DNA of 64,000 nt, taken from positions 1,426,001-1,490,000 of the forward strand of contig NZ_CP134152.1 in NCBI RefSeq assembly GCF_032164335.1, written 5' to 3'. The notes under the pieces were generated by a model, which worked only from the letters and a program-made list of their open reading frames with translations, was not told where the DNA came from and did no database searches. Shown here piece by piece: positions 47,756 to 58,165 of the stretch. The position numbers were made by a program, and so were the translations under genes. Position 1 is the first letter of the stretch; the number at the start of each line of letters is the position of its first letter. This DNA comes from Winslowiella toletana (GTDB lineage: Bacteria > Pseudomonadota > Gammaproteobacteria > Enterobacterales > Enterobacteriaceae).

Positions 47756-48904
47756 TTACTCGCTTAGGACTTCGTCACCATTAACGATAGTCTGGATAAT
47801 TTTATAATCGCGGGTGAAAACAGTCAGGTTTGCTACTTTTCCTGCTTCAACAGAACCTAACTGCTTGTCCACGCCCATTGCCCGGGCTGGATAGAGCGTT
47901 GCCATTCTCAGGGTTTCATCCAGTGAAATACCGGCATGTTCGACGCAGTTCTCGACTGCTTCAATCATAGTTAATGCAGAACCACTGAGCGTACCGTTTT
48001 CATCAACACACAGCCCGTTACGATAGTATATTGTTTTGCCTGCAAAAATGAACTGATCAATGGTCGCACCCGCTGGCGCGGTAGCGTCGGTGACCAGCAC
48101 CAGCTTGTCGCCTTTAATGCGTTTGGCATTGCGCACATTAGCGTAATGAACATGTAAACCATCGGCAATAATACCGCAGTAAACATCCGGTGAATCAAAC
48201 AGTGCGCCAATCAGGCCAGGCTCACGGCCAGTCAGAGTTGGCATGGCGTTATACAGATGGGTGGCAAAGCTGATGCCAGCGGTAATGCCGTTTCTTGCTT
48301 CCTGATAAGTGGCATGCGAGTGACCGGCAGAAACAATAATGCCGGCTGCTTGCAGCTGACGAATAACCTCGCTGCCTGCCACTTCCGGTGCCAGCGTAAC
48401 TTTAGTTATTACATCGGCATTTTCACAGAGGAAATTAACCAGTGCTGGATCGGGCTGGCGAATTAGCGCCGGATCGTGGGTGCCTTTTTTGGCGACACTT
48501 AGCCACGGGCCTTCCAGGTGCAGGCCCAGTGCCTGATGGGCATTCTGCGCCAGATAAGCGCGCATGACTTCCACCGCACGCGTCATCAACTCGTCGCTGC
48601 TGGTGATCAAGGTAGGTAAAAAGCTGGTGCAGCCTGATTTTTCATTGGCGCGCTGCATAATATTCAGCGTTTCAACACTGATAGCATTGATGTCGTCATT
48701 AAACTGTACGCCGCCACAGCCGTTAAGCTGCACGTCAATAAAGCCGGGGGCAATAATCGCGCCCTTGACGTCGCGCGTGGCAATGCCGGCAGGGAGTTCC
48801 GCCAGCGGGCAGACACGCTCAATCAGGCCATCAGCAATGACTACTGCATGATCGTCAAGGATTTCATGGCCGGTATAAATGCGGCCCTGGGTTAATGCGT
48901 ACAT
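47756..48904 (-). CDS. nagA: N-acetylglucosamine-6-phosphate deacetylase NagA
   Basis: Cytoplasmic enzyme of 382 residues that removes acetate from GlcNAc-6-P to give glucosamine-6-P, the effector-consuming step. Metal and substrate residues are in [38 protein letters not shown] and [11 protein letters not shown]. It follows nagB by 97 bp and precedes nagC by seven. Confidence 0.96.
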   Translation of the reverse strand: MYALTQGRIYTGHEILDDHAVVIADGLIERVCPLAELPAGIATRDVKGAIIAPGFIDVQLNGCGGVQFNDDINAISVETLNIMQRANEKSGCTSFLPTLITSSDELMTRAVEVMRAYLAQNAHQALGLHLEGPWLSVAKKGTHDPALIRQPDPALVNFLCENADVITKVTLAPEVAGSEVIRQLQAAGIIVSAGHSHATYQEARNGITAGISFATHLYNAMPTLTGREPGLIGALFDSPDVYCGIIADGLHVHYANVRNAKRIKGDKLVLVTDATAPAGATIDQFIFAGKTIYYRNGLCVDENGTLSGSALTMIEAVENCVEHAGISLDETLRMATLYPARAMGVDKQLGSVEAGKVANLTVFTRDYKIIQTIVNGDEVLSE

Positions 48905-49001
48905 AATTATCTCCCGGCATTATGCTGACTAAATAACTGGTTATTTCCGGCGCGGAGCCTTTCCGCGCCTTACTCTGTTGATGATAAACGTCAGACAGCG
49001 A

Positions 49002-49802
49002 CTACAGACCTTTCATATTTTCCGCTTCCATTTCGCGGAAATATTTCACGGTTTTCACTTTCAGTTCCATGGTCGAAGGTTCATCACAAACCACCACGGA
49101 TTTCGCATGCAGCTGCAGGCAGCTGATGGTCCACATATGATTAACGTTACCTTCCACCGCGGCCTGCAATGCCTGCGCTTTGACGTGGCCGATAACCAGA
49201 ATCATCACTTCTTCTGCATCCAGCAGCGTACCAACGCCCACTGTCAGCGCATATTTAGGCACCTGATCAACATCGCCATCGAAGAAGCGGGAATTCGCCA
49301 GGCGCGTTTCATGCGTCAGCGTTTTAATGCGGGTGCGGGATGCCAGCGAAGACGCGGGTTCGTTAAACGCGATGTGACCATCGTTGCCTACGCCACCCAT
49401 AAACAGGTGAATTTTGCCATAAGCGCGAATCTTTTCTTCATACTGGCGACATTCTGCGTCAATATCCTCGGCATTACCATTGAGCAGGTTGATATTTTCA
49501 TGAGGGATATCAACGTGATCAAAGAAATTACGAAACATAAAACTGTGGTAGCTTTCCGGATGCTCTTTTGGCAGGCCGACGTATTCGTCCATGTTAAAGG
49601 TGACAACATGTTTAAAGCTAACCTGGCCCGCTTTATGCATCTCGATTAAATGTTTATAGGCTTCCAGCGGGGTGCCGCCGGTAGGAAGGCCTAAAACAAA
49701 TGGGCGATCTGCCGTAGGTTTGAATGCATTGATGCGGTTGACGATATGACGCGCGGCCCATTTGCCTACTTGCCCAGCGGTTGCCAGTGGAATCAGTCTC
49801 AT
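49002..49802 (-). CDS. nagB: glucosamine-6-phosphate deaminase NagB
   Basis: Allosteric enzyme of 266 residues converting glucosamine-6-P to fructose-6-P and ammonia. It starts [21 protein letters not shown] and has [10 protein letters not shown] with the catalytic Asp, and [16 protein letters not shown]. It is the first gene of nagBACD and divergent from nagE. Length equals E. coli NagB. Confidence 0.97.
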   Translation of the reverse strand: MRLIPLATAGQVGKWAARHIVNRINAFKPTADRPFVLGLPTGGTPLEAYKHLIEMHKAGQVSFKHVVTFNMDEYVGLPKEHPESYHSFMFRNFFDHVDIPHENINLLNGNAEDIDAECRQYEEKIRAYGKIHLFMGGVGNDGHIAFNEPASSLASRTRIKTLTHETRLANSRFFDGDVDQVPKYALTVGVGTLLDAEEVMILVIGHVKAQALQAAVEGNVNHMWTISCLQLHAKSVVVCDEPSTMELKVKTVKYFREMEAENMKGL

Positions 49803-49911
49803 GTTTCACCTCATTTAAGCAGAATTGAATCAGATTGAAGACGGCCTTTCAGCTGATAACACTAATCGTAACGCGACTTAGCGATAACGGCAGAGGAAAA
49901 AAACCGCCTTG

Positions 49912-49932
49912 ATAATTCGGATCATAAAATAA
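49912..49932. promoter_or_regulatory. NagC operator nearer nagB
   Basis: Read on the minus strand, TTATTTTAT-GAT-CCGAATTAT agrees at 14 of 21 positions with the nagE-side box. Its centre (49922) lies 94 bp from the other box. E. coli nagE-nagB has two NagC sites about 93 bp apart that loop together. The spacing is what makes this weak-looking box credible. Confidence 0.65.
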
Positions 49933-49974
49933 GTTTGCGGCCATAGCCAGCCGCATTGAGGAAAATATGCGGTA

Positions 49975-49996
49975 TTTGGTGATAAATATCACATAT
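49975..49996. promoter_or_regulatory. CRP site between nagB and nagE
   Basis: Half-sites TTTGGTGA and TCACATAT flank a six-base spacer, close to the CRP consensus. It lies between the two NagC boxes as in E. coli. If nagE transcription starts near 50047 (from a TACACT box at 50035-50040) the site is at -61.5. Confidence 0.65.
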
Positions 49997-50005
49997 ACAG
50001 CGGTT

Positions 50006-50026
50006 TTAATTTGCGCAGCGAATTAA
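50006..50026. promoter_or_regulatory. NagC operator nearer nagE
   Basis: TTAATTTGC and GCGAATTAA form a nearly perfect inverted repeat around GCA (centre 50016). The half-site is that of known NagC operators. It overlaps the expected -35 region of the nagE promoter, so binding would block nagE transcription. Confidence 0.75.
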
Positions 50027-50137
50027 TTTTTTTTTACACTTCGCATCGTGATGTGTACTGTCATCAGGTTAGCTGAGAATTGTGATAATAATACCAAACA
50101 GTTTTAGCGACCTTGTCGGCTCTCGGAGGGGGAAAAG

Positions 50138-52177
50138 GTGAATATTTTAAGTTACTTGCAGAAAATAGGCCGGGCGCTGATGGTGCCGGTAGCCACACTA
50201 CCTGCTGCAGCAATTTTAATGGGTGTAGGATACTGGATCGATCCAAATAGCTGGGGAGCAGGTAACGCGTTGGCTGCCCTGTTCATTAAATCAGGTTCAG
50301 CAATTATAGATAACATGCCGGTACTGTTCGCCATTGGTGTGGCGTACGGCATGTCGAAAGATAAAGACGGGGCGGCGGCATTGACCGGCTTTATTGGCTT
50401 CCTGGTGGTTACCACCCTCTGTTCACCCGCCGCAGTGGCGATGATCCAAAAGATCCCGGTTGAACAGGTGCCAGCGGCATTTGGCAAAATTGATAACCAG
50501 TTTATTGGTATTCTGGTCGGCGTGATCTCGGCGGAAGTGTATAACCGCTTCAGCCATGTTGAACTGCCAAAAGCTCTCTCTTTCTTCAGCGGACGTCGTC
50601 TGGTGCCGATTCTGGTCTCCTTCCTGATGATCCTCGTGGCATTTATCCTGATGTATGTCTGGCCGGTCATTTTCGGTGGTCTGGTCAACTTTGGTGAGCA
50701 CATTCAGAAGCTGGGATCTGCCGGTGCGGGCATTTATGCCTTCTTTAACCGTATTTTGATTCCTGTAGGTCTGCATCATGCGCTGAACTCGGTGTTCTGG
50801 TTTGACGTTGCCGGTATCAACGATATTCCTAACTTCCTTGGCGGTGCGCAGTCGATTGAAAGCGGTAAAGGTATCGTCGGTATTACCGGCCGTTATCAGG
50901 CGGGCTTCTTCCCGATTATGATGTTCGGTCTGCCGGGTGCGGCGCTGGCAATTTATCACTGTTCACGTCCGGAAAATCGCGCGAAAGTTGCCGGGATCAT
51001 GATGGCCGCCGCCTTTGCTGCCTTCTTTACTGGTATTACCGAGCCGCTTGAGTTCTCCTTTATGTTTGTGGCACCGGTGCTGTATTTCCTCCACGCAGTG
51101 CTGACCGGTATATCGGTATTTATCGCCGCCAGCATGCACTGGATTGCCGGCTTCGGCTTCAGCGCCGGCCTGGTGGATATGGTGCTGTCAACGCGTAACC
51201 CGCTGGCTAACCAGTGGTATATGCTGATTCCACAAGGTCTGGTGTTCTTCGTTATCTACTATGTGGTGTTTCGTTTCACCATCAAAAAATTCAATCTGTT
51301 AACCCCAGGCCGTGAACTGTCAGTGGCCGGAGATGAAACGGATGGTTATGACACTAACGTCGATCACAGTGATAACGGTGAATCAGAGACTGAATCACTG
51401 GCACGTCGTTACATCAGCTCAGTGGGCGGTTCTGACAACCTGACTGGGATTGATGCCTGTATTACCCGTTTACGTCTGAATGTAAAAGATTCTGCTGAAG
51501 TGAACGATGCGGTTGCCAAACGCCTTGGCGCCTCGGGTGTGATTCGTCTGAATAAACAGAGCGTGCAGATTATTGTTGGTACGCGTGCGGAAAGCATCGC
51601 CTCTGCGATGAAAACCGTATTAGCCAAAGGCCCGGTTGCGGCTTCTGCTCCGGCAGTATCAGGCGCAGCGGTGATGCCAACTGCACAGCCACAAGCGGTA
51701 CCTAACGCAGCAAAAGGCATTATTGCCACGCTGGTCGCGCCGGTAAGCGGTGAAGTGGTGGCGATTGAACAGGTGCCTGACGAAGCCTTTGCCAGCAAAG
51801 CGGTCGGTGACGGTTTGGCGATTAAGCCGACTGACAAAACTGTGGTGGCACCGATTGCCGGTACGATCGTTAAAATCTTTAACACCAATCATGCCTTCTG
51901 TCTCGAAACCGACAATGGCGTGGAGATCGTGGTGCACATGGGGCTGGACACCGTGGCGCTGGGCGGTAAAGGCTTTACCCGTCTGGTGGAAGAGGGGGCA
52001 ACCGTCACGGCCGGTCAGCCGGTGCTGGAGATGGACCTTGAGTTCCTCAACGCCAACGCACGCTCAATGATCAGCCCGGTAGTGGTCAGCAATATTGATG
52101 ACTTCGCCGGCGTGAATCTGTTAGCCAGCGGCTCCGTGGTGGCGGGTGAAACCAAACTGTTCGAAATTAAAAGCTGA
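50138..52177 (+). CDS. nagE: N-acetylglucosamine PTS permease NagE (EIICBA)
   Basis: PTS transporter of 679 residues that imports and phosphorylates N-acetylglucosamine. The order is IIC membrane domain (about residues 1-390, VGLHHALNSVFWFDVAG motif), IIB with the phosphocysteine Cys441 in GIDACITRL, and IIA with the phosphohistidine His600 in VVHMGLDTV. It begins with GTG and has a GGAGGGGG ribosome site. It is some 30 residues longer than E. coli NagE (648), mainly in the linkers. It is divergent from nagB, with two NagC boxes and a CRP site between. Confidence 0.95.
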   Translation: MNILSYLQKIGRALMVPVATLPAAAILMGVGYWIDPNSWGAGNALAALFIKSGSAIIDNMPVLFAIGVAYGMSKDKDGAAALTGFIGFLVVTTLCSPAAVAMIQKIPVEQVPAAFGKIDNQFIGILVGVISAEVYNRFSHVELPKALSFFSGRRLVPILVSFLMILVAFILMYVWPVIFGGLVNFGEHIQKLGSAGAGIYAFFNRILIPVGLHHALNSVFWFDVAGINDIPNFLGGAQSIESGKGIVGITGRYQAGFFPIMMFGLPGAALAIYHCSRPENRAKVAGIMMAAAFAAFFTGITEPLEFSFMFVAPVLYFLHAVLTGISVFIAASMHWIAGFGFSAGLVDMVLSTRNPLANQWYMLIPQGLVFFVIYYVVFRFTIKKFNLLTPGRELSVAGDETDGYDTNVDHSDNGESETESLARRYISSVGGSDNLTGIDACITRLRLNVKDSAEVNDAVAKRLGASGVIRLNKQSVQIIVGTRAESIASAMKTVLAKGPVAASAPAVSGAAVMPTAQPQAVPNAAKGIIATLVAPVSGEVVAIEQVPDEAFASKAVGDGLAIKPTDKTVVAPIAGTIVKIFNTNHAFCLETDNGVEIVVHMGLDTVALGGKGFTRLVEEGATVTAGQPVLEMDLEFLNANARSMISPVVVSNIDDFAGVNLLASGSVVAGETKLFEIKS

Positions 52178-52230
52178 TTCAGTGGCGAATGCCGTCAGGG
52201 CATTCGCCGCCTGAGTTATCGCGGCTGAGC

Positions 52231-52260
52231 AGGGCGGGAAGCAATTCCCGCCCTTTTTTA
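52231..52260 (+). terminator. intrinsic terminator after nagE
   Basis: AGGGCGGGAA (52231-52240) pairs with TTCCCGCCCT (52245-52254), followed by T to 52259. A separate hairpin GGCGAATGCC/GGGCATTCGCC lies before it at about 52187-52208. Confidence 0.9.
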
Positions 52261-52365
52261 CGTTATTCGTAAACTAACGGTTGTTTCCCTTCTCTGCTTT
52301 GTGGATCATACTCCGTTATTTCGTGATACAAATCACCAGACATATATTGTGTTGAGGAAATTGAG

Positions 52366-54033
52366 ATGAGTGAGGCAGAAGCCCGCCCAACTAACTTTAT
52401 TCGTCAGATTATTGACGAAGATTTGGCGACCGGTAAGCACGCCAGCGTGCATACCCGTTTTCCGCCGGAGCCGAATGGCTACCTGCACATTGGTCATGCA
52501 AAGTCGATCTGCCTGAACTTTGGCATCGCGCAAGATTATCAGGGTCAATGTAACTTGCGTTTCGACGACACCAACCCGGTCAAAGAAGACCTGGAGTTTG
52601 TTGAATCTATCAAGCATGACGTGCAATGGCTCGGTTTCCAGTGGAGCGGCGAAATTTGCTATTCCTCTGACTATTTCGATCAACTGCATAACTACGCGAT
52701 TGAGCTGATCAATAAAGGCCTGGCCTATGTTGATGAACTGACGCCAGAACAGATCCGTGAATATCGCGGCACCCTGACTTCGCCGGGCAAAAACAGCCCG
52801 TATCGTGACCGTACGCCGCAGGAAAACCTGGCGCTGTTTGAAAAAATGCGTAACGGTGAATTTGCCGAAGGTAGCGCCTGTCTGCGTGCCAAAATCGATA
52901 TGGCGTCTAACTTTATCGTGATGCGCGATCCGGTACTGTATCGCATTAAATTTGCGGAACACCATCAGACCGGCAATAAGTGGTGCATCTATCCGATGTA
53001 TGACTTTACCCACTGCATTTCCGATGCGCTGGAAGGCATTACCCACTCGCTGTGTACGCTGGAGTTCCAGGACAATCGTCGTCTGTATGACTGGGTGCTG
53101 GATAACATCAGCATTCCGGTACATCCGCGCCAGTACGAGTTCTCACGCCTGAATCTCGAATACGCGATCATGTCCAAGCGTAAGTTGAATCTGCTGGTGA
53201 CCGAAAACGTGGTGGAAGGCTGGGATGATCCGCGCATGCTGACGGTTTCTGGCCTGCGTCGTCGTGGCTACACTGCCGCTTCGATTCGTGAGTTCTGCCG
53301 CCGTATCGGTATCACTAAGCAGGATAACATTGTTGAGATGGCGTCGCTGGAATCCTGTATTCGTGACGATCTGAATGAAAATGCGCCGCGTGCGATGGCG
53401 GTGCTGGATCCGGTGAAAGTGGTTATCGAAAACTTGCCGGCCGGTCATGAAGAGCTGCTGACGATGCCTGCTCATCCGAATAAGCCGGAAATGGGCAGCC
53501 GCGAAGTGCCGTTCAGCCGCGAGATCTACATCGATCGTGCTGACTTCCGCGAAGAAGCCAACAAGCAGTACAAGCGTCTGGTGCTGGGCAAAGAAGTGCG
53601 ACTGCGTAATGCTTACGTGATTAAAGCCGAGCGCGTGGCCAAAGATGAAGCGGGCAATATCACTTGCCTGTATTGCACCTGCGACACCGACACCCTCAGC
53701 AAAGATCCGGCTGATGGCCGCAAGGTGAAAGGGGTGATCCACTGGGTGTCTGCTGTGCATGCGTTACCGGCGGAGTTTCGCTTGTACGATCGCCTGTTCA
53801 GCGTGCCAAATCCGGCTGGCGCGGAAGATTTCCTCGCGACCATCAACCCGGAATCCCTGGTGATTCAGCAGGGCTTTGTTGAGCCGAGCCTGCAAGCGGC
53901 AGAAGCCAGCAGCCCTTATCAGTTTGAACGTGAAGGCTACTTCTGTGCCGACAGTCGCTACTCCAGCCGGTCAAAGCTGGTATTTAACCGTACCGTTGGC
54001 CTGCGCGACACCTGGGCGAAAATCGGCGGATAA
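52366..54033 (+). CDS. glnS: glutaminyl-tRNA synthetase GlnS
   Basis: Class I synthetase of 555 residues (E. coli 554) that charges tRNA-Gln, four of which are encoded in this window. The HIGH motif is [12 protein letters not shown], and the KMSKS-like loop is [10 protein letters not shown]. It begins [21 protein letters not shown] strong terminator follows at once. Confidence 0.97.
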   Translation: MSEAEARPTNFIRQIIDEDLATGKHASVHTRFPPEPNGYLHIGHAKSICLNFGIAQDYQGQCNLRFDDTNPVKEDLEFVESIKHDVQWLGFQWSGEICYSSDYFDQLHNYAIELINKGLAYVDELTPEQIREYRGTLTSPGKNSPYRDRTPQENLALFEKMRNGEFAEGSACLRAKIDMASNFIVMRDPVLYRIKFAEHHQTGNKWCIYPMYDFTHCISDALEGITHSLCTLEFQDNRRLYDWVLDNISIPVHPRQYEFSRLNLEYAIMSKRKLNLLVTENVVEGWDDPRMLTVSGLRRRGYTAASIREFCRRIGITKQDNIVEMASLESCIRDDLNENAPRAMAVLDPVKVVIENLPAGHEELLTMPAHPNKPEMGSREVPFSREIYIDRADFREEANKQYKRLVLGKEVRLRNAYVIKAERVAKDEAGNITCLYCTCDTDTLSKDPADGRKVKGVIHWVSAVHALPAEFRLYDRLFSVPNPAGAEDFLATINPESLVIQQGFVEPSLQAAEASSPYQFEREGYFCADSRYSSRSKLVFNRTVGLRDTWAKIGG

Positions 54034-54050
54034 ATCTCGCCGTGACAGTA

Positions 54051-54081
54051 AAAAACGCAGCCTGAAAGCTGCGTTTTTTTT
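54051..54081 (+). terminator. intrinsic terminator after glnS
   Basis: AACGCAGC (54054-54061) pairs with GCTGCGTT (54068-54075), with A before and eight T after. The mtr start codon is only 26 bases from its end. Confidence 0.9.
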
Positions 54082-54106
54082 ATTTGCAATGGACGACAAT
54101 TCTTTT

Positions 54107-55354
54107 ATGGCTGAAATAATTTCAGGACGAAAAGCACCGTCGGTGATGTGGGGAACCATGATCATCAGCGGCACAATTATTGGCGCAGGCATGTTTTCTC
54201 TGCCGATCGTGATGTCTGGCGCTTGGTTTTCCTGGTCCACGTTGATTTTGCTGTTCTCGTGGTTTTGCATGCTGTTATCCGGGCTGCTGTATCTGGAGTC
54301 GAGCCAGCATTATCCGGAAGGCGCGAATTTTTCAACGGTAACCCGCGATCTGCTGGGCAGTAAGTGGAATGTGATTAACGGCATTACCATCGCGTTTGTG
54401 CTGGGGATTTTGACCTACGCCTATATCTCTGCCAGCGGTTCAATCCTGCATCATACTTTTGCCAGCGCGCTGCCGTGGTTATCACAGCGGATGGCAGGAT
54501 TTCTGTTTACTCTGCTGTTAGCGGTATTTATCTGGCTGGGCACCGCAGTGGTCAGCAGAATGACCTTTATCTTTCTGTTCGCCAAACTGGCCGCTTTTCT
54601 GCTGACATTTGGCGGTTTGCTGTGGCATGTGCAGGTCGATAATCTGCTCAATACCCAGCAGAGTGGGGCAAGCTATTTTCCCTATATCTTTATGGTGCTG
54701 CCATTCTGTCTGGCATCGTTTGGTTATCATGGCAATATTTCCGGGCTGGTCAGCTATTACCGCCAGGATGCCGCTAAGGTGAGAAAGTGCCTGATTTACG
54801 GCACGCTGATCGCGCTGGCAATCTACTTTGTCTGGTTAATCAGTGCGATGGGCAATATTCAGCGCGCGAAATTTATCGATATAGCCCAGGCGGGTGGCAA
54901 CATTGATGCGCTGGTGGCGACCTTTGGCGATCTGATTAGCAGCCCGTGGTTAAGTGTGCTGCTGCTACTGTTTTCCAATTTTGCCGTTGCCAGCTCATTT
55001 TTGGGCGTCAGTCTCGGACTGTTTGACTACCTTGCCGATCTGTTTGGCATGGCAAATAATGCCGTGGGGCGTCTGAAAACTACGCTGATGACGTTTGCGG
55101 TTCCGTTAACAGCCAGCCTGATCTATCCAAATGGATTCCTGCATGCGATTGGCTATGCCGGGCTGGCGGCGACGCTGTGGGCGGTAATCACTCCGGCACT
55201 GCTGGCATTTAAAGCCAGGCAGCGTTTTGGGCCTGCCGCCTATCGGGTGGCCGGCGGGCATCTGACGATTATGCTGGTGCTGCTGTTTGGCGGTATCAAT
55301 ATTGTGGTCAGTTTACTGTCTTACGCCAATTTGTTGCCGGTCTACGCACGCTAA
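54107..55354 (+). CDS. mtr: tryptophan permease Mtr (HAAAP family)
   Basis: Inner-membrane aromatic amino acid permease of 415 residues (E. coli Mtr 414) with eleven hydrophobic helices. It has the [38 protein letters not shown] and [20 protein letters not shown] segments typical of Mtr rather than TnaB or TyrP. The ATG at 54107 is chosen by length; an ATG 18 bases earlier is in frame, and neither has a good ribosome site. It occupies the place of chiP-chiQ in E. coli. No TrpR or TyrR box is seen, since only 26 bases separate it from the glnS terminator. Confidence 0.85.
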   Translation: MAEIISGRKAPSVMWGTMIISGTIIGAGMFSLPIVMSGAWFSWSTLILLFSWFCMLLSGLLYLESSQHYPEGANFSTVTRDLLGSKWNVINGITIAFVLGILTYAYISASGSILHHTFASALPWLSQRMAGFLFTLLLAVFIWLGTAVVSRMTFIFLFAKLAAFLLTFGGLLWHVQVDNLLNTQQSGASYFPYIFMVLPFCLASFGYHGNISGLVSYYRQDAAKVRKCLIYGTLIALAIYFVWLISAMGNIQRAKFIDIAQAGGNIDALVATFGDLISSPWLSVLLLLFSNFAVASSFLGVSLGLFDYLADLFGMANNAVGRLKTTLMTFAVPLTASLIYPNGFLHAIGYAGLAATLWAVITPALLAFKARQRFGPAAYRVAGGHLTIMLVLLFGGINIVVSLLSYANLLPVYAR

Positions 55355-55364
55355 ATTTGGGCAT

Positions 55365-55393
55365 AAAAAAACCGGTGACGGGTCACCGGTTTT
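55365..55393. terminator. bidirectional terminator between mtr and fur
   Basis: ACCGGTGA (55371-55378) pairs with TCACCGGT (55383-55390), with an A-run before and T after. It serves the two converging genes. Confidence 0.88.
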
Positions 55394-55417
55394 GTTTAAA
55401 ACTCTGCGAAGCAGAAT

Positions 55418-55861
55418 TTATTTGTCGTGCAGCGTTTCGTCTTCGCGGCAGTCACCCGTTGAGCAGTGACCATAGAGGTACAGGCTGTGGTTAGTCAGCT
55501 TAATGCCGTGACGCGTTGCGATTTCACGCTGACGCGTTTCAATTGATTCATCACTGAACTCAATCACTTTGCCACAATCAAGGCAGATCAGATGATCGTG
55601 ATGATGCTGCTGCGTAAGTTCGAAAACGGACTTGCCGCCTTCAAAGTTATGACGGGTAACGATACCCGCGTCATCAAACTGGTTAAGAACGCGATATACC
55701 GTCGCCAGACCAATTTCTTCGCCCAAATCAATCAGGCGCTTGTACAAGTCTTCCGCACTGACGTGATGGCCCTCTGGTTCCTGAAGCACTTCCAGAATTT
55801 TCAGTCGGGGAAGCGTGACTTTCAGGCCGGCCTTCTTTAATGCGGTGTTGTTGTCAGTCAT
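55418..55861 (-). CDS. fur: ferric uptake regulator Fur
   Basis: Iron-sensing repressor of 147 residues (E. coli 148). A DNA-binding winged helix (about residues 1-80, DLGEEIGLATVYRVLNQF) precedes the dimerisation domain with metal-binding histidines HHHDHLICLDCGKVIEF and the CSTGDC pair. The fur promoter is likely TTTTCA/TATAAT (55974-55946, minus). In E. coli a short peptide, uof, overlaps the start and couples fur translation to RyhB; here an open frame of 27 codons overlaps but lacks a usual start codon, so I do not annotate it. Confidence 0.96.
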   Translation of the reverse strand: MTDNNTALKKAGLKVTLPRLKILEVLQEPEGHHVSAEDLYKRLIDLGEEIGLATVYRVLNQFDDAGIVTRHNFEGGKSVFELTQQHHHDHLICLDCGKVIEFSDESIETRQREIATRHGIKLTNHSLYLYGHCSTGDCREDETLHDK

Positions 55862-56224
55862 GCGGATATTGTCCTGTTACTTTGCTAGTCACAATGTGGC
55901 TGAAAAGCCCTGAACATCGGTCGACGCTAAATCTAATTGCGTCTCATTATAGAACTCATGCTTCGAAATGAAAACCGCAGGGAGGGCGTTAAACTTACCG
56001 ATGGATGTAAGGAGTTACGTCCGTGAGAAGTTCATGCCTCATAGCCTATCCCATTATGGCTACTTTGCTAAACCCTGTACTCTCAAAAAAGAGTCAATAG
56101 CGGGCTGACCGATGGGGGGGTATTGTACAGATTTACAGTCAAAAGTTACAAATATGTATCTATCATTTCTATAGGAAAAACCACTGGCTCATTGTGAGCC
56201 AGCGCCCACAATAAGCCAGACAGC
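55862..56224. other. fldA-fur intergenic region
   Basis: The gap of 363 bp holds the fur promoter (-10 TATAAT as the complement of 55946-55951, -35 TTTTCA as the complement of 55969-55974, 17 apart). Nothing else in it is clear. A second promoter with SoxS or OxyR sites, known in E. coli, could lie here, but I could not identify a box. The fldA 3' end has no strong terminator. Confidence 0.5.
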
Positions 56225-56755
56225 TTAAGCTTCGATGATTTCTTTTAAATGAAGTTCATCAAAAATTTGTTTAACCCACTTTTCAACACGCTCGTTGGTG
56301 AGTTCTGGCTGGCGATCTTCGTCAATCGCCAGTCCGAGGAAGTGTTTATCATCGGCCAGGCCTTTTGATGCCTCAAAATGATAACCTTCGGTCGGCCAGT
56401 GGCCGACGATAACCGCGCCATTTGGCTCGATAATATCGCGAATGGTGCCCATCGCATCACAGAAGTATTCAGCATAATCTTCCTGATCGCCGCAGCCAAA
56501 CAGCGCGACCAGCTTGCCATTGAAGTCGATCTCTTCCAGCGTTGGGAAGAAGTCATCCCAGTCGCACTGCGCTTCACCGTAGTACCAGGTTGGGATGCCG
56601 AGCAGTAAGATATCATAAGCTTCAAGATCCTCTTTAGCGCTCTTGGCAATGTCATGAACATCTGCAACATCTTTGCCCAGTTGCTTTTGGATCATCTTTG
56701 CAATGTTTTCCGTATTGCCAGTGTCGCTGCCAAAGAAAATGCCTGTGATTGCCAT
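56225..56755 (-). CDS. fldA: flavodoxin I FldA
   Basis: Flavodoxin of 176 residues, equal to E. coli FldA, an FMN electron carrier for radical-SAM enzymes, biotin synthesis and others (it could serve LipA and MiaB in this window). The FMN phosphate loop is GSDTGNTENIAK, with LGIPTWYYGEAQ and GCGDQEDYAEYF around the flavin. It lies upstream of fur on the same strand as in E. coli. Confidence 0.96.
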   Translation of the reverse strand: MAITGIFFGSDTGNTENIAKMIQKQLGKDVADVHDIAKSAKEDLEAYDILLLGIPTWYYGEAQCDWDDFFPTLEEIDFNGKLVALFGCGDQEDYAEYFCDAMGTIRDIIEPNGAVIVGHWPTEGYHFEASKGLADDKHFLGLAIDEDRQPELTNERVEKWVKQIFDELHLKEIIEA

Positions 56756-56908
56756 GAGTCTAATAACCTCTTGAAACTTAATGATATAGTGAATACTAAA
56801 GATAGTCAGTTACTGGCAATGATAGCAGACAGTCTCGGGGCGCGGAACTTCAAATGCCGCCGGATTTGTCGCATTGTGCGTTCAAAGCCGCAGCTGACCT
56901 CGCCTGAG

Positions 56909-57190
56909 TCAGAGCGCAGTGGCGTTAAGCTGCAACAAAATCATCTCTTCAATCAGCTCGCTGCGGCTCATATTGCGCTCTTCAGCCAGCTGATTGAGTG
57001 CATCAACCGCGTCGCTGTTCATTTTCAGCTCGACGCGGCGCAGCCCACGAACTTTGTCGCGTTTTAGCTGATTGCGTTTATTGATGCGCAGCTGTTCATC
57101 ACGCGTAAGCGGATTGGTTTTTGGTCGGCCCGGGCGGCGTTCATCTGCAAACAGATCGATCGTCGTGCGGTCCGTATTCTCTTTTGCCAT
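56909..57190 (-). CDS. ybfE: ribbon-helix-helix protein YbfE
   Basis: A 93-residue protein of the YbfE family with a C-terminal ribbon-helix-helix (RRVELKMNSDAVDALNQLAE). E. coli ybfE is LexA-controlled, but its role is unknown. The ATG at 57190 gives the family length (97 in E. coli) and start MAKENTDRTTIDLF. No clear LexA box (CTG-N10-CAG) is visible upstream here. It lies between fldA and ybfF. Confidence 0.92.
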   Translation of the reverse strand: MAKENTDRTTIDLFADERRPGRPKTNPLTRDEQLRINKRNQLKRDKVRGLRRVELKMNSDAVDALNQLAEERNMSRSELIEEMILLQLNATAL

Positions 57191-57400
57191 AGAATCGTGA
57201 TACTGAATGAGCGTCAGCGTCTGAAAACGCCAAGGGTTTTGACTAAATGAGCCGGTTTGCCGCCGGATATTCGCAACGTTTTTCTGGCCCGCTACTGCCG
57301 AGAGTCGATATTGCGTACAGCGGCAAAATTTTAGCGCGCCATCATACCCCAGTGAAAGTCGTCGCGACAATCATTTCACTGTGTCAGCAACTATTTGCTT

Positions 57401-58165
57401 TTAAAGCGCAAAAAAACGGCGAATTGCGCGTAAAACAGCATCAGGTTTTTCGGCATGTACCCAATGTCCGGCTCCGGCAATCACATGGGCACGCGCCTGC
57501 GGGAATTGGCTGAGCAGTGCATCACGATGAATATCATCAAGATAAGGAGAGAGTTCGCCGCGAATAAACAGCGCCGGATGTGGCCAGGCCGGTACGGTTT
57601 CCCAGCCAGAAATCGTGGTGTAATTGTCCCAGAGTGCCGGCACGTTAAAGCGCCACTGGCCCTCATGAAAGGATTTCAACAGAAACTGAATCACGCCTTC
57701 TTCATCAATCTGGCTGCGCATTACGTCAGCTGCCTGCGAGCGTAACGTGACACCGGCTTCGGTTACCGCATTTACCCCGGCAAAGATGGCGTCATGGCGA
57801 CGCGTCTGGTAATCCACCGGCGCGATATCGATCATCACCAGTTGCTCGATGCGTTCCGGTGCCAGCGCACTGAGCGTCATGGCAATTTTTCCACCCATTG
57901 AATGGCCGATAACCGCGACCTTATCAATGCCCTGTGCATCCAGCGTATCGATCATATCCTGCGCCATCAGCCGATAATTCATCTGCTCACTGCGCGGCGA
58001 CAAGCCATGATTACGCACGTCAACCTGCAAAATCGGACGATCGGTTTTCAGACCGCGTGCCAGCCCCCCCAAATTATCGAGGCTGCCAAACAGCCCATGG
58101 ATCAGCAGAATTGGCGTGGAGGAAGCGACAGATTGTTCAGTTTGCAGGCGAGCATTCAAATTCAT
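57401..58165 (-). CDS. ybfF: acyl-CoA esterase YbfF
   Basis: Alpha/beta-hydrolase of 254 residues, an esterase active on palmitoyl-CoA and malonyl-CoA in E. coli. The oxyanion region is LIHGLFGSLDN, the nucleophile Ser lies in VIGHSMGGKIAM, and the catalytic His in GAGHWVHAEKPD. Length equals that of E. coli YbfF. It is divergent from seqA, with 263 bp between. Confidence 0.95.
   Translation of the reverse strand: MNLNARLQTEQSVASSTPILLIHGLFGSLDNLGGLARGLKTDRPILQVDVRNHGLSPRSEQMNYRLMAQDMIDTLDAQGIDKVAVIGHSMGGKIAMTLSALAPERIEQLVMIDIAPVDYQTRRHDAIFAGVNAVTEAGVTLRSQAADVMRSQIDEEGVIQFLLKSFHEGQWRFNVPALWDNYTTISGWETVPAWPHPALFIRGELSPYLDDIHRDALLSQFPQARAHVIAGAGHWVHAEKPDAVLRAIRRFFAL

Noticed and set aside
55850-55960. 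A uof-like frame overlapping the fur start
   Set aside because: The frame ends at the expected TGA in the fur start but contains no ATG, GTG or TTG at a suitable distance, so I did not call a gene.
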